From Bradyrhizobium erythrophlei (lineage in GTDB: Bacteria; Pseudomonadota; Alphaproteobacteria; Rhizobiales; Xanthobacteraceae): a stretch of 64,000 nucleotides of DNA. The position numbers and the translations under genes were made by a program. Positions 38,756 through 48,181 of the stretch are shown piece after piece (position 1 is the stretch's first letter; each line of letters starts with the position of its first letter). The stretch is from assembly GCF_900129505.1 (NCBI RefSeq), contig NZ_LT670818.1, positions 8,279,001 to 8,343,000 of the forward strand, given 5' to 3'. The notes beneath the pieces were generated by a model. That model did no database searches and was not told the origin of the DNA. It worked only from the letters and a program-made list of their open reading frames with translations.

Positions 38756-38832
38756 CATTCCGGGGCGATGCGAAGCATCGAGCCCGGAATCTCGAGATTC
38801 CGGGTTCGTCGCTGTCACGACGCCCCGGAATG
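38756..38832. repeat. Palindromic intergenic element with three stems
   Basis: Outer arms CATTCCGGGGCG and CGCCCCGGAATG enclose the hairpin CGATGCGAAGCATCG and a perfect 22-bp palindrome centred at 38793 (CCCGGAATCTC/GAGATTCCGGG). Similar design to 48988-49072. It may end transcription of the upstream gene. The rest of the gap before rpsD has several GC-rich stems (such as CCCCTTCAAGCTTGAGGGG) that could be an rpsD leader. Confidence 0.85.
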
Positions 38833-39041
38833 ACACCATAAAACCCAGCCCTTTACATTGACACAACAGCGGTTTCTGGCCTAGAACCCGCCTGCTCGCG
38901 GGCCGGTTTCGGCCCGCGATGCGTTTCGCGACCCGTGGTCGGCCCCTTCAAGCTTGAGGGGCGGACCTGTCGGCTCCGGGAAATTCCCGGCGCACAGGAG
39001 GGCGCGTCTCCTCAATATTCAAACTTTGCAAAGAGGACGCG

Positions 39042-39659
39042 ATGACAAAGCGCAGTGAGGCGAAATACAAGATCGATCGCCGTATGGGCCAGAACATCTG
39101 GGGCCGCCCAAAGAGCCCCGTGAACCGCAGGGAATACGGCCCCGGCCAGCACGGCCAGCGCCGCAAGGGCAAACTCTCCGACTTCGGCGTGCAGCTGCGC
39201 GCCAAGCAGAAGCTGAAGGGTTATTACGCCAACATTTCCGAGCGCCAGTTCCACGGCATCTATGTCGAGGCCGGCCGGATGAAGGGCGACACCGGCGAGA
39301 ACCTGATCGGCCTTTTGGAGCGCCGCCTCGACACCGTGGTCTATCGCGCCAAGTTCGTCGCTACCATGTTCGCCGCGCGCCAGTTCATCAATCACGGCCA
39401 CATCAAGGTGAACGGCCGCCGCGTCAACATTTCGAGCTACAAGGTCAAGCCGGGCGATGTGGTCGAGATCAAGGAATCCTCCAGGCAGCTCACCCCGGTT
39501 CTGGAAGCAAGCCAGCTCGGCGAGCGCGACGTGCCCGATTTCCTCGAGGTCGATCACTCCAAGATGACGGCGAAGTTCACCCGCATCCCGGCGCTGTCCG
39601 ACGTGCCGTTCGCGGTGCAGATGGAGCCGCATCTGATCGTCGAATTCTATTCGCGCTGA
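39042..39659 (+). CDS. rpsD: 30S ribosomal protein S4
   Basis: 205-aa primary 16S rRNA-binding protein of the small subunit. It begins [20 protein letters not shown], contains [19 protein letters not shown], the S4 RNA-binding domain ([40 protein letters not shown]), and ends VEFYSR. Length and sequence are as expected for Rhizobiales. An AAAGAGG ribosome site precedes it. It stands alone rather than in a ribosomal operon, normal for this order. Confidence 0.98.
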   Translation: MTKRSEAKYKIDRRMGQNIWGRPKSPVNRREYGPGQHGQRRKGKLSDFGVQLRAKQKLKGYYANISERQFHGIYVEAGRMKGDTGENLIGLLERRLDTVVYRAKFVATMFAARQFINHGHIKVNGRRVNISSYKVKPGDVVEIKESSRQLTPVLEASQLGERDVPDFLEVDHSKMTAKFTRIPALSDVPFAVQMEPHLIVEFYSR

Positions 39660-39797
39660 TCGGCCGGCGGTCTTGATTTGCCTCGTCATGCCCGGCCTTG
39701 TGCCGGGCATTCACGTCTCTATGGTTGTCTCTGGCAAAGAAGGCTTGGATAGCCGGGCCAAGCCCGGCCATGGCCCGTGGCAGACGAAGAGATACCG

Positions 39798-40865
39798 ATG
39801 ACCTACACCCCTCCCCTGCGCGACCCCAAGGCGGCACCGGTCCGCATCAATCTGTTGTCGGATACGCAAACCCGCCCCACCCCCGCGATGCGCGAGGCGA
39901 TTGCGCGCGCCGAGGTCGGCGACGAGCAGATCGGCGACGATCCGTCGGTCAATCTCTTGTGCGAGCGGGTCGCCGATCTGCTCGGCAAGGAGGCCGCGGT
40001 GTTCATGCCGTCGGGCACCATGTGCAACGTCGCGGCGACGCTGGTGCATTGCCGGCGCGGCGATGAGATCCTGGCGCATGAGACCGCCCACATCATCGCC
40101 CGCGAAGGCGGCGCGCATGCCGCGCTGGGCGGATTCCAGATCACGCCGCTGCAAGGCGCCGACGGACAATTTTCGCCCGACGCGTTTCGCGCGGCACTTC
40201 ACCCGCGCAGCCGCTATCAGCCGCCGCAGACGGTGGTCAGCGTCGAACAGACCGCCAATATCGGCGGTGGAACGATCTGGAAAAAAGCAGCGCTCGACCA
40301 GGTCGTGCACATCGCCAGGGCCAACGGGCTTGCCACCCACATGGACGGCGCGCGGCTGCTCAATGCTTGTGTCGCCACCGGGATAGCCGCGCGCGACATG
40401 GCAGCGGGGTGGGATTCCGCCTGGATCGACTTTTCAAAAGGCCTGGGCGCGCCGGTCGGCGCGGCAATCGCCGGCAGCAGGGATTTCATCGACGAGGTCT
40501 GGCGCTGGAAGCAGCGGCTGGGCGGCTCGATGCGCCAGGCCGGAATCTGTGCCGCCGCCTGCACCTACGCCCTCGACCACCACGTCGATCGCCTCGCGGA
40601 GGACCACGCCAACGCACGCGCGCTGGCGCGGGGGCTTTCGCAGATCAGGGGAGTGGAGGTGCAGGAGCCCGAAACCAACCTCGTATTCTTCAAGCCCGAT
40701 GGCGCCGGCGTCAGCGGCGATGACATGGTGAAGGCCCTGCGCGAGCGTGGCGTGCTGCTGGCGATGATGGACGGCCGGATCAGGGCCTGCACCCATCTCG
40801 ACGTGGCGGCCGCCATGATCGAGGAGACGGTCGGACTGGTGCGGGAGATCGTGCGGGGGACGTAG
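39798..40865 (+). CDS. Threonine aldolase family PLP enzyme
   Basis: 355-aa beta-eliminating lyase/threonine aldolase, cleaving a beta-hydroxy amino acid to glycine and an aldehyde. Marks: LLSDTQTRPTPAMREAI, GDEQIGDDPSVNLL, VFMPSGTMCN, the aspartate segment THMDGARLLNA, and the PLP-lysine segment WIDFSKGLGAPVGA. ATG at 39798 has AAGAGA upstream. The 138-bp gap after rpsD includes the TGCCCGGC/GCCGGGCA hairpin of another palindromic element. Confidence 0.9.
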   Translation: MTYTPPLRDPKAAPVRINLLSDTQTRPTPAMREAIARAEVGDEQIGDDPSVNLLCERVADLLGKEAAVFMPSGTMCNVAATLVHCRRGDEILAHETAHIIAREGGAHAALGGFQITPLQGADGQFSPDAFRAALHPRSRYQPPQTVVSVEQTANIGGGTIWKKAALDQVVHIARANGLATHMDGARLLNACVATGIAARDMAAGWDSAWIDFSKGLGAPVGAAIAGSRDFIDEVWRWKQRLGGSMRQAGICAAACTYALDHHVDRLAEDHANARALARGLSQIRGVEVQEPETNLVFFKPDGAGVSGDDMVKALRERGVLLAMMDGRIRACTHLDVAAAMIEETVGLVREIVRGT

Positions 40866-40882
40866 AGGTTGCCGGGCCGCAC

Positions 40883-42178
40883 TCAATCCTTCTCCAGCGC
40901 CTGATAGATCAGCGTCTTCAATGCAAGCTGGATACGACCGCGCTGCGACGGCGTCTGCACCATGAAGATCGCGAACATGTCGTCCTTCGGGTCGATGAAG
41001 AAGAACGTGCCGCCGACGCCGTCCCAGCGGTATTCGCCCAGCGGCCATGAGGTGTTCGGCGGTACCGATGTCCGCACCGCGAAGCCGAGGCCGAAACCGC
41101 TGGTCGCGCCGGGGTAATAGGCATAGTCGCGCCCGATTCCTGTTTCGGGCCCGATATGGTCCGACGCCATCAGCGCGACGGTCTCGGGCTTGAGGTAGCG
41201 CCGGCCCTCGAAGATGCCCCCATTGAGCAGCATCTGTGCGAAGCGCGCGTAGTCGCCGACTGTTCCGACCAGCCCTGATCCACCGGGCTCCGCTCTTCGC
41301 GGCTGGAGCGGATCGCGGAGCGCGGTGGTCGGACTGATCATGCGATCGTCCGGCATCGGCTCGGCGATGCGCGGTCGTTTTGCCTCGTCACTGACGTAGA
41401 ATTCGGTCTCGCCCATTCCAAGCGGATCGAGCAGCCGTTCCTTCTCGAACTGGAACAAGGTTTTTCCCGACACCACCTCGATCACGCGTCCGAGCACGTC
41501 GGTCGAATGGCCGTAATCCCACTGCGTGCCCGGCTGCTCGGCCAACGGCAGCGCTGCAATTCGCTCCGCAAATTCGGCATTGGTCAGATCCCCACTGAAG
41601 AGGTCAGCCTCGGCATAAAACTTGCGCACGAGATTGCCGCCATTGAAGCCGTAAGTAAGACCCGATGTATGGCGCAGCAGATCCTCGATCGTGATCGGAC
41701 GGCGGAGCGGCTCCTGCACCAGCGTCGGTCTGCCGTCGTCGCCGCGTTTCTCGACGCCGACTTTTGTTTCCGCAAAGGCCGGGATGAATTTCGAAACGGG
41801 ATCGTCGAGTTTCAGCTTGCCGTCCTCGACCAGCATCATGGCGGCAACCGAGGTGATCGGCTTCGACATCGAATAGAGGCGAAAGATCGTATCCGCGCTC
41901 ATCGGCAGTTTGGTCGCAACATCGCGGACGCCGAAATTCTCCGAATACACCGGCTTGCCGTGCTGCTGGATCAGAAGGATCGCGCCGGGGATTTTCCCGG
42001 TCGCGATCTCGTTGCGGATATAATCCGAGACGCGATCGAGGCCTTCGCGCGAAAAACTCCCCGCGATCGGCGCCGCGGATTCGGCAAGCACCGGAAGCGG
42101 CCAGCCGGTGGCAGCAGCAACCGCCAGCGCGGCAACAAGGCCGCCGACCGCGCGAGCGTCAGTTCTCCAGCGCTTCAT
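40883..42178 (-). CDS. Exported serine hydrolase (beta-lactamase/EstB type), second of a tandem pair
   Basis: 431-aa class C-like serine hydrolase. Signal peptide near residues 10-32 (AVGGLVAALAVAAATGWPLP). Catalytic Ser-Lys pair in LYSMSKPITSV (SxxK); the tyrosine motif is YGHS (in WDYGHSTDVLGR) rather than YxN; WDGVGGTFFFIDPKDD is near the C-terminus. This is the esterase-type (EstB) pattern rather than a true beta-lactamase. Its start overlaps the end of the upstream paralogue by 20 bp, so the two arose by duplication and are co-translated. Confidence 0.9.
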   Translation of the reverse strand: MKRWRTDARAVGGLVAALAVAAATGWPLPVLAESAAPIAGSFSREGLDRVSDYIRNEIATGKIPGAILLIQQHGKPVYSENFGVRDVATKLPMSADTIFRLYSMSKPITSVAAMMLVEDGKLKLDDPVSKFIPAFAETKVGVEKRGDDGRPTLVQEPLRRPITIEDLLRHTSGLTYGFNGGNLVRKFYAEADLFSGDLTNAEFAERIAALPLAEQPGTQWDYGHSTDVLGRVIEVVSGKTLFQFEKERLLDPLGMGETEFYVSDEAKRPRIAEPMPDDRMISPTTALRDPLQPRRAEPGGSGLVGTVGDYARFAQMLLNGGIFEGRRYLKPETVALMASDHIGPETGIGRDYAYYPGATSGFGLGFAVRTSVPPNTSWPLGEYRWDGVGGTFFFIDPKDDMFAIFMVQTPSQRGRIQLALKTLIYQALEKD

Positions 42179-43442
42179 AGATCAGCTGCTTGAGGGTGCG
42201 CTGGATGCGCTGCCGTTCGCTCGGCGTCTGCTCCAGCAGCACGAAGAACATATCCTGCTTGCGGTCGACCACGAAATAGCAGCCCGACGCGCCGTCCCAT
42301 TTCAGTTCGCCGAGGTCACCCGGCGGTGGCGGCTTGGCGTTGCCGGGATCGGTACGCACCGCAAGACCAAGCCCGAAGCCGAAGCCGTCGCCGGGGAAAT
42401 AGTAATAATCCCGCGCCACGCCGGAGCCCTTGCCGACCTGGTCCGTCGTCATCAGCTCGAAGGTCTTGGGACTGAGATAGGTCCTGCCCTCGAACTTGCC
42501 GCCATCGAGCAGCATCTGCACAAAGCGCGCATAGTCCGCCATGGTCGAGTACATGCCGCCGCTCGCCGATTCCCATTTCTTGACGACCCTCGGATCGTTG
42601 ATGCGGCCGACCCGGAAATCGCTGTCGTTCGGCATCGGCTGTGCCATCAGTTTCTGCTTTTCCGGATCGGTAATGAAGAAGCCTGTATCCTTCATGCCGA
42701 GTGGATCGAGCAGCTTTTCCTTCTCGATCGCAAAGAGAGATTTCCCCGATGCAACCTCCATCACCCGTGCCAGGATGTCGGTAGAATGACCGTATTGCCA
42801 TAGCGATCCCGGCTGGTCATGCAGCGGCAGCTTGGCTATCCGCTCGGCGAATTCGGCAAGGTCGAAATCGCCCGCATAGAGATTTGCGGCCGCGTAAGCC
42901 TTGCGTACCAGACTGTCGCCATAGAAGCCGTAGGTAATGCCGGAGGTATGACGCATTAGGTCGAGAACGGTCATCGGCCGGTTCGGCGGCACCAGTTCGA
43001 GCGTCTTGGTGCCGTCCTCGGCCTTCCTTTCCACACCAACTTTCGCGTTGGCGAAGGAGGGAATGTATTTCGAGACGGGATCGTCGAGCTTGATCGTGCC
43101 GTCCTCGACCAGCATCATCGACACAACTGCAGTGATCGCCTTGGTCATCGAAAACAGGCGGAAGATGGTCTGGTCAGTGATCGGCTGCTTGGAGACAACG
43201 TCCTGCACGCCGAAGGATTCATGATAGACCGGCTTGCGGTGCTGCTCGATCAGGACGATCGCACCGGGAATTTTGCCGGTCGCGATCTCGTTCCTGAAGA
43301 ACTCGCCGACCTTGGCAAGCTTGTCCTGGTTGAAATGGGCGCCGGCGGGAATCTCGAAAGTGCCTTCGGCGCGGGCCGCCGGCATTGCCCCCAGCATCAG
43401 CGCACCGCATGCCAGCGCACGAAGTAATTGACGCAAATTCAT
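42159..43442 (-). CDS. Exported serine hydrolase (beta-lactamase/EstB type), first of a tandem pair
   Basis: 427-aa paralogue of the following gene: same LFSMTKAITAVVSMM (SxxK) site, YGHSTDILARVME, and WDGASGCYFVVDRKQDMFF. Signal peptide MNLRQLLRALACGALMLGAM, cleaved after ARA. GGGGAGGG is 5 nt before the ATG at 43442; longer in-frame extension upstream is rejected. Export and fold suggest periplasmic ester or amide hydrolysis; substrate unknown. Confidence 0.9.
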   Translation of the reverse strand: MNLRQLLRALACGALMLGAMPAARAEGTFEIPAGAHFNQDKLAKVGEFFRNEIATGKIPGAIVLIEQHRKPVYHESFGVQDVVSKQPITDQTIFRLFSMTKAITAVVSMMLVEDGTIKLDDPVSKYIPSFANAKVGVERKAEDGTKTLELVPPNRPMTVLDLMRHTSGITYGFYGDSLVRKAYAAANLYAGDFDLAEFAERIAKLPLHDQPGSLWQYGHSTDILARVMEVASGKSLFAIEKEKLLDPLGMKDTGFFITDPEKQKLMAQPMPNDSDFRVGRINDPRVVKKWESASGGMYSTMADYARFVQMLLDGGKFEGRTYLSPKTFELMTTDQVGKGSGVARDYYYFPGDGFGFGLGLAVRTDPGNAKPPPPGDLGELKWDGASGCYFVVDRKQDMFFVLLEQTPSERQRIQRTLKQLIYEALEN

Positions 43443-43485
43443 CAGATCCCTCCCCGGAATTCGGCGGAATTGTAGCGGTCGCGCA

Positions 43486-44034
43486 TCAGTCGGCACAAGG
43501 GCGGTCGGAGGCGGCCAGCGCCACTTCGTGCAGTCGGGCGCTCTCGCCGGAAAAGCAGCAGAAGATGACATGGCCGATCGCGGGCGCCGCCTGCAGCGCC
43601 TCGATCACGGCCGAGACCGCGATTCGCGCCGCGCGATCGGCGGGAAAACGGTAAATGCCAGTGGAGATGGCGGGAAAGGCAACCGATGCGAGGCCGTTGG
43701 ACCGGCACAGTTCGATCGCACTGCGGTAACACGACGCCAGCGCCTGGTCTTCGCCCTCATTGCCGTCATGCCAGACCGGGCCGACCGCGTGAATCACATG
43801 CCGCGCCGGCAATCGGTAGCCCAAAGTGATCTTGGCGCCGCCGGTCTCGCAGCCATGGAGCGTGCGACACTCGGCGGCAAGCTCCGGCCCGGCCGCGCGA
43901 TGGATCGCGCCGTCCACGCCGCCCCCGCCGAGCAGGGAAGAATTCGCGGCGTTGACGATGGCGTCAACGCGCAGTGTCGTGATGTCGGCGACGACCACTT
44001 CCAGCCGCGCCGAACCGATCTGGCGCCCCGCCAA
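43486..44034 (-). CDS. Macrodomain protein, O-acetyl-ADP-ribose deacetylase-like
   Basis: 182-aa ADP-ribose-binding protein of the YmdB group. The binding core is complete: VDAIVNAANSSLLGGGGVDG (Asn28, Asn31, Asp41), HRAAGPELAAEC, VIHAVGPVW, and FPAISTGIYRFP. Such enzymes remove acetyl from O-acetyl-ADP-ribose or reverse mono-ADP-ribosylation. It follows grxD by 2 bp on the same strand, so the two are likely cotranscribed. Confidence 0.92.
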   Translation of the reverse strand: MAGRQIGSARLEVVVADITTLRVDAIVNAANSSLLGGGGVDGAIHRAAGPELAAECRTLHGCETGGAKITLGYRLPARHVIHAVGPVWHDGNEGEDQALASCYRSAIELCRSNGLASVAFPAISTGIYRFPADRAARIAVSAVIEALQAAPAIGHVIFCCFSGESARLHEVALAASDRPCAD

Positions 44035-44036
44035 AT

Positions 44037-44372
44037 TCAGGCAGCGGGAGCGCTGACCGTAACGCCCTTGTCGGCGAACAGCTGCTGCAATTCGCCGGCC
44101 TGAAACATTTCGCGGATGATGTCGCAGCCGCCGACGAACTCGCCCTTGACGTAGAGCTGCGGAATGGTCGGCCAGTTGGAGTAGGTCTTGATGCCGTTGC
44201 GCAGATCCGCGGACTCCAGAACGTTCAGGCCCTTATAGCCGACCCCGACGTGATCGAGGATCTGCACCACCTGCCCGGAGAAACCGCACTGCGGAAACTG
44301 CGGCGTGCCCTTCATGAAAAGCACGACGTCGTTGGACTTCACTTCATTGTCAATAAATTGCTCGATGCTCAT
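44037..44372 (-). CDS. grxD: Monothiol glutaredoxin, Grx4/GrxD type
   Basis: 111-aa protein MSIEQFIDNEVKSNDVVLFM with the single-cysteine CGFS site (C29 in FPQCGFSGQ), the WPTIPQLYVKGEFVGGCDI glutathione-binding region and normal length. CGFS glutaredoxins carry iron-sulfur clusters, usually with a BolA partner; a bolA gene lies at 48182. AGAGGAAGC precedes the ATG. Upstream codons open in frame (to 44573) are not part of the family. Confidence 0.95.
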   Translation of the reverse strand: MSIEQFIDNEVKSNDVVLFMKGTPQFPQCGFSGQVVQILDHVGVGYKGLNVLESADLRNGIKTYSNWPTIPQLYVKGEFVGGCDIIREMFQAGELQQLFADKGVTVSAPAA

Positions 44373-44684
44373 ATTTGCTTCCTCTGGGGCTCTGCCCCCT
44401 GCAGCATGGCCTTTTCGGGCCGGCGTCAGCCGATCAATCCCGGTACTGCCATATATGTATCCCAAACCGTTGTGCATCCAAAGTAAAATGGCGAGGAGCT
44501 GCCATGCGGGGCCTTTTCCGGCCGGATATCCCAGGACTTTCCCCAAGGCCAGCCATTGCCTGATGACCCCCATATCATCGCCGGGGAGAGGCTTTTATCC
44601 CGGACGGGAGCCCCTATCTAGGACAGACTGATCTTGGGGAACCCGTCGGCCAGAGCAACGTTCTCTCCCCAACCGGAGATACCA
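44373..44684. other. Divergent promoter region of grxD and egtB
   Basis: About 310 bp between the two divergent starts. GC-rich stems (GGGGCTCTGCCCC near 44391; repeated GGCCTTTTC/GGGCCTTTTCCGGCC) and an AT-rich patch near 44450 are visible. No confident operator or riboswitch was identified and no gene is supported. Confidence 0.4.
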
Positions 44685-45941
44685 GTGACGAAACCAGCAT
44701 CCGCTGCGGCCGTTCCAGCCGCCCCCTGCCCGTCATTATTCTCCGAGTCCGGCAGCCTCGCCCAGGATTTGGTGGAAGCGTACCTTACGGTGCGAAACGA
44801 GACTGAGCGCCGGGCCGCCCCGCTGACCCCGGAAGATCAGCTGATTCAGTCGATGCCGGACGCCAGCCCGGCGAAATGGCACCGTGCCCATACCACCTGG
44901 TTCTTCGAGCAATTCCTGCTCGGCGAGTATGGCAAGGGCTACAAGCCGTTCCACCCCGATTACGCCTATCTGTTCAATTCCTATTATGTCAGCGCGGGCC
45001 CGCGCCACGCCCGGCACCAGCGTGGCCACCTCACCCGTCCCGGCGCGGACGAGATCACGGCCTACCGCCGGCATGTCGACGCCGCCGTGGTGAAATTCTT
45101 TCACGAGGCCAGCGAGGACGCGCTCGCCCCCCTGGTGCCTTTGGTCGAAGTCGGCCTCAATCACGAGCAGCAGCACCAGGAACTGATGTTGACCGACATC
45201 CTGCATGCGTTTGCGCAAAACCCGATTCCGCCGGCCTACGATGCGGCGTGGAAATTCCCGGCTTCGACCCGCGGCGGCGACGAATGGGTCAGCCTCAATG
45301 AGGGTATCCATACCGTCGGGCACCCTGACGACAGCTTTCATTTTGACAATGAAAAACCGGCGCACCGCGCGCTGGTCGGTCCGGTGAAACTCGCACGCAA
45401 CCTCGTCACCAACGCCGAATGGCTCGCCTTCATGAAGGACGGCGGCTACGACACCGCGACGCTCTGGCTGATGGACGGTTTTGCCACCGTCAGCAATGAA
45501 GGCTGGCGCGCGCCCGGACATTGGCGCGAGATCGACGGCCAATGGCACGTCATGACATTGGCCGGATTGCAGCCGGTCGACGCTGCAGCGCCGGTCTGCC
45601 ATGTCAGTTACTACGAGGCGGACGCGTTCGCGCGCTGGAGCGGCAAGCATTTGCCGACCGAGACGGAATGGGAAGTCGCCGCACGGGCCGGCCAGCTCAA
45701 CGACGCCTTCGGTATCGTCTGGCAATGGACCCGCAGCGCCTATTCACCCTACCCGGGCTACCGGGCAATCGAGGGGGCGCTCGGCGAATACAACGGCAAG
45801 TTCATGGTCAATCAGCTGGTGCTGCGGGGCTCTTCGCTTGCAACCCCGGGCGGACACAGCCGTATCACCTACCGCAACTTCTTTTATCCGCATCATCGCT
45901 GGCAATTCACGGGACTACGCCTCGCCGACTACGCCACCTGA
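44685..45941 (+). CDS. egtB: Ergothioneine biosynthesis protein EgtB (sulfoxide synthase)
   Basis: 418-aa non-haem iron enzyme that couples trimethylhistidine with a thiol donor (gamma-glutamylcysteine or cysteine). The N-terminal DinB-like domain has KWHRAHTTWFFE and the iron-binding HxxxHxE in NHEQQHQELML (His160, His164, Glu166). The C-terminal half is the formylglycine-enzyme-like domain (HVSYYEADAFARWSGKHLPT, WQWTRSAYSPYPGY, RITYRNFFYP). GTG at 44685, about 7 nt after GGAG, is chosen over upstream codons. egtD follows 45 bp later. Confidence 0.95.
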   Translation: MTKPASAAAVPAAPCPSLFSESGSLAQDLVEAYLTVRNETERRAAPLTPEDQLIQSMPDASPAKWHRAHTTWFFEQFLLGEYGKGYKPFHPDYAYLFNSYYVSAGPRHARHQRGHLTRPGADEITAYRRHVDAAVVKFFHEASEDALAPLVPLVEVGLNHEQQHQELMLTDILHAFAQNPIPPAYDAAWKFPASTRGGDEWVSLNEGIHTVGHPDDSFHFDNEKPAHRALVGPVKLARNLVTNAEWLAFMKDGGYDTATLWLMDGFATVSNEGWRAPGHWREIDGQWHVMTLAGLQPVDAAAPVCHVSYYEADAFARWSGKHLPTETEWEVAARAGQLNDAFGIVWQWTRSAYSPYPGYRAIEGALGEYNGKFMVNQLVLRGSSLATPGGHSRITYRNFFYPHHRWQFTGLRLADYAT

Positions 45942-45986
45942 TCATTTGAATTCAATCGCGCCGGAGCGCGCGTTCTGGAGAGTATC

Positions 45987-46958
45987 ATGAATGTGCACGC
46001 CCCCGCTTTGGCCGAAGCGCAGCGCTTCGACCAGCAGACCTCGCCATTTGCCGACGATGTGCTGGACGGCCTGTCGCAACACCCGAAACGGTTGTCGCCG
46101 AAATATTTCTATGACGCCGCCGGCTCGGAACTGTTCGAACAGATCACGCTGTTGCCGGAATATTATCCGACCCGCACCGAGCTTTCGATCCTGCACGACC
46201 GCGGCGGCGCGATATCGGCGATCCTTCCCAAGGGCGCGGCGCTGGTCGAGTTCGGCGCCGGCGCGACGACAAAAGTGCGGCTGCTGCTGAACCAATGCGC
46301 GCTCGGCGCCTACGTGCCCGTAGACATCTCGGGCGATTTCCTCAAAGCACAGGCCGACGCCCTGCGGCAGGATCTTCCCGACCTCGCCATTCATCCGGTC
46401 GCGGCGGATTTTACCGCCCCGTTCGCCTTGCCCGAAGCGGTCGCCGGGATGCCGAAGGTCGGCTTTTTCCCGGGGTCGACGCTTGGCAATTTCGAGCCGC
46501 ATGAAGCCTGCAGCTTCCTGCGGAGCGCCCGCGAGATTCTCGGGCACGGCGCGCAAATGGTAATCGGCGTCGATCTCGAAAAGGACGAGCGCGTGCTGTA
46601 CGACGCCTATAACGACAAGGCCGGCGTCACCGCGCGCTTTAACCTCAATGTGCTGCATCGCATCAACCGCGAGCTTGGCGGCAATTTCGACCTCAGCGCC
46701 TTCACCCATCGCGCGATCTACAACCGCGACCGCCACCGCATCGAGATGCATCTGATCGGCCGCAAGGCGCAGACGGTGCGCGTGCTGGGGCGAAGCTTTT
46801 CGTTCCGTGCCGGCGAAAGCATCCACACCGAAAGCAGCTACAAATACAGCCTCGAGCGCTTCGCGGCGCTGGCGCGCGGCTCGGGCTGGACGCCGCGGGC
46901 CACCTGGACCGATGCCGCCGGCATGTTCTCTGTTCACGCGCTGGTGGCGTCGGACTGA
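45987..46958 (+). CDS. egtD: L-histidine N-alpha-methyltransferase EgtD
   Basis: 323-aa SAM-dependent enzyme that trimethylates histidine to hercynine, the first step of ergothioneine synthesis. Marks: KRLSPKYFYDAAGSELFEQI, ALVEFGAGATTKVRLL (SAM site), KVGFFPGSTLGNFEP, and the closing ESSYKYSLERFAALA. It forms an operon with egtB; genes for EgtA, C and E are not present here, consistent with reduced proteobacterial pathways. Its 3' end overlaps the convergent ltrA gene by 25 bp. Confidence 0.95.
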   Translation: MNVHAPALAEAQRFDQQTSPFADDVLDGLSQHPKRLSPKYFYDAAGSELFEQITLLPEYYPTRTELSILHDRGGAISAILPKGAALVEFGAGATTKVRLLLNQCALGAYVPVDISGDFLKAQADALRQDLPDLAIHPVAADFTAPFALPEAVAGMPKVGFFPGSTLGNFEPHEACSFLRSAREILGHGAQMVIGVDLEKDERVLYDAYNDKAGVTARFNLNVLHRINRELGGNFDLSAFTHRAIYNRDRHRIEMHLIGRKAQTVRVLGRSFSFRAGESIHTESSYKYSLERFAALARGSGWTPRATWTDAAGMFSVHALVASD

Positions 46959-48154
46959 GCGGCTTCAGACTTCGGCTCGGCGGCACCCGATCGCAGCGAG
47001 ACCGACTCCCACACCGCGACCACGACCATGATCGCGGACGTTACTATCGACAGCATCAAAGGCGACAAGCTGCCTGCAAACCAGGCGAGGATCGCAAGTG
47101 CAATGATACCGGCGCCATGGGAAAGCTGCAGAAAGCCCCGAAAGGTATGCTTGAACAGGATGGTCCCGACCAGAAACAACAAGGGGCCACCGACCGCGCT
47201 CAGCACCGTCCTGGAATCGGAATGCTCCGCCGGGTGGGTCAGCACGAGATCGTCGGCGACCGCCGAGAGAATGATGCCGGCCACGATGGGCATATGCAGG
47301 TAGGTATAGGCGAGCCGCGCCAGCCGCCCGGGCTCGCTCGACTTTGAAATCTGCTCGGAGCCGGCTTCCGCGCCCTTGTGGAAATAGATCCACCACATCG
47401 CGATCGCGCCGATGAAGGCCGAGGCAAACGCACTGACGGTTGCGAGGGTCCAGCGCAGATCGGCAAAGGTCGCACCGGTAACGACGATGGATTCGCCGAG
47501 CGCGATGATGATGAAGCCGGCGCAGCGTTCGGCCATGTGGCCGCCCTCGACCACCCAGTCCGCCATCGCGGAGGCGCCGTATTTCGGAATCCAGAACCGC
47601 ACCGCCGGCGAGATGTATTCGATTGTCAGCGCCACCGCCCAAAACACTAGCCGCGAATACCCTTCGGCAAAACCGCCCGCGATCCAGAACACCGCCGACA
47701 CCGAAAGCCAGGCCGTGATCCGGACCGCATTCATCCGCGTCAGGGCTCGGCCAGGCGGCGTCGAGAGCCACAGAAAGACCGTCTTGCCGACTTGCATCGC
47801 GGCGTAGGCGATGGCGAACCAGAGGCCTCGCGATTCAAAGGCCTTTGGAATCGAGGTCGAGAGCACGAGCCCGCCGAGCATCAGCAGGAACAGCAGTATC
47901 CGGACCGGCGTCGTTTCGGGATTGAGCCAGTTGGTGATCCAGGAGGTGTAGACCCACACCCACCAGACGGCCAGGAACAGCATGGTTGTCTGCAAGGCGC
48001 CGAGCGGGGTGAAGCGGCCGAGCAAGGTGTGGGAGATCTGCGTGACCGCGAATACGAACACCAGATCAAAGAACAACTCGGCGTAGGTGACGCGGCTATG
48101 CTGGTTCGGCACGATCGGGCGAAACAGCGCGCCGCGTTCATTGTCCCCCGCCAT
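46934..48154 (-). CDS. Low temperature requirement protein A (LtrA) family membrane protein
   Basis: 406-aa protein with about twelve hydrophobic segments. Marks: YAELFFDLVFVFAVTQISH, WWVWVYTSWITNWLNPE, HMAERCAGFIIIALGESIVV and WWIYFHKGAE. LtrA was named from Listeria growth at low temperature, but the molecular role is unknown. It overlaps egtD tail to tail by 25 bp; bolA lies 27 bp upstream on the same strand, so the two may be cotranscribed. Confidence 0.9.
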   Translation of the reverse strand: MAGDNERGALFRPIVPNQHSRVTYAELFFDLVFVFAVTQISHTLLGRFTPLGALQTTMLFLAVWWVWVYTSWITNWLNPETTPVRILLFLLMLGGLVLSTSIPKAFESRGLWFAIAYAAMQVGKTVFLWLSTPPGRALTRMNAVRITAWLSVSAVFWIAGGFAEGYSRLVFWAVALTIEYISPAVRFWIPKYGASAMADWVVEGGHMAERCAGFIIIALGESIVVTGATFADLRWTLATVSAFASAFIGAIAMWWIYFHKGAEAGSEQISKSSEPGRLARLAYTYLHMPIVAGIILSAVADDLVLTHPAEHSDSRTVLSAVGGPLLFLVGTILFKHTFRGFLQLSHGAGIIALAILAWFAGSLSPLMLSIVTSAIMVVVAVWESVSLRSGAAEPKSEAAQSDATSA

Positions 48155-48181
48155 GACGCCCCCTGTCCCCGCCGGGCTGAA

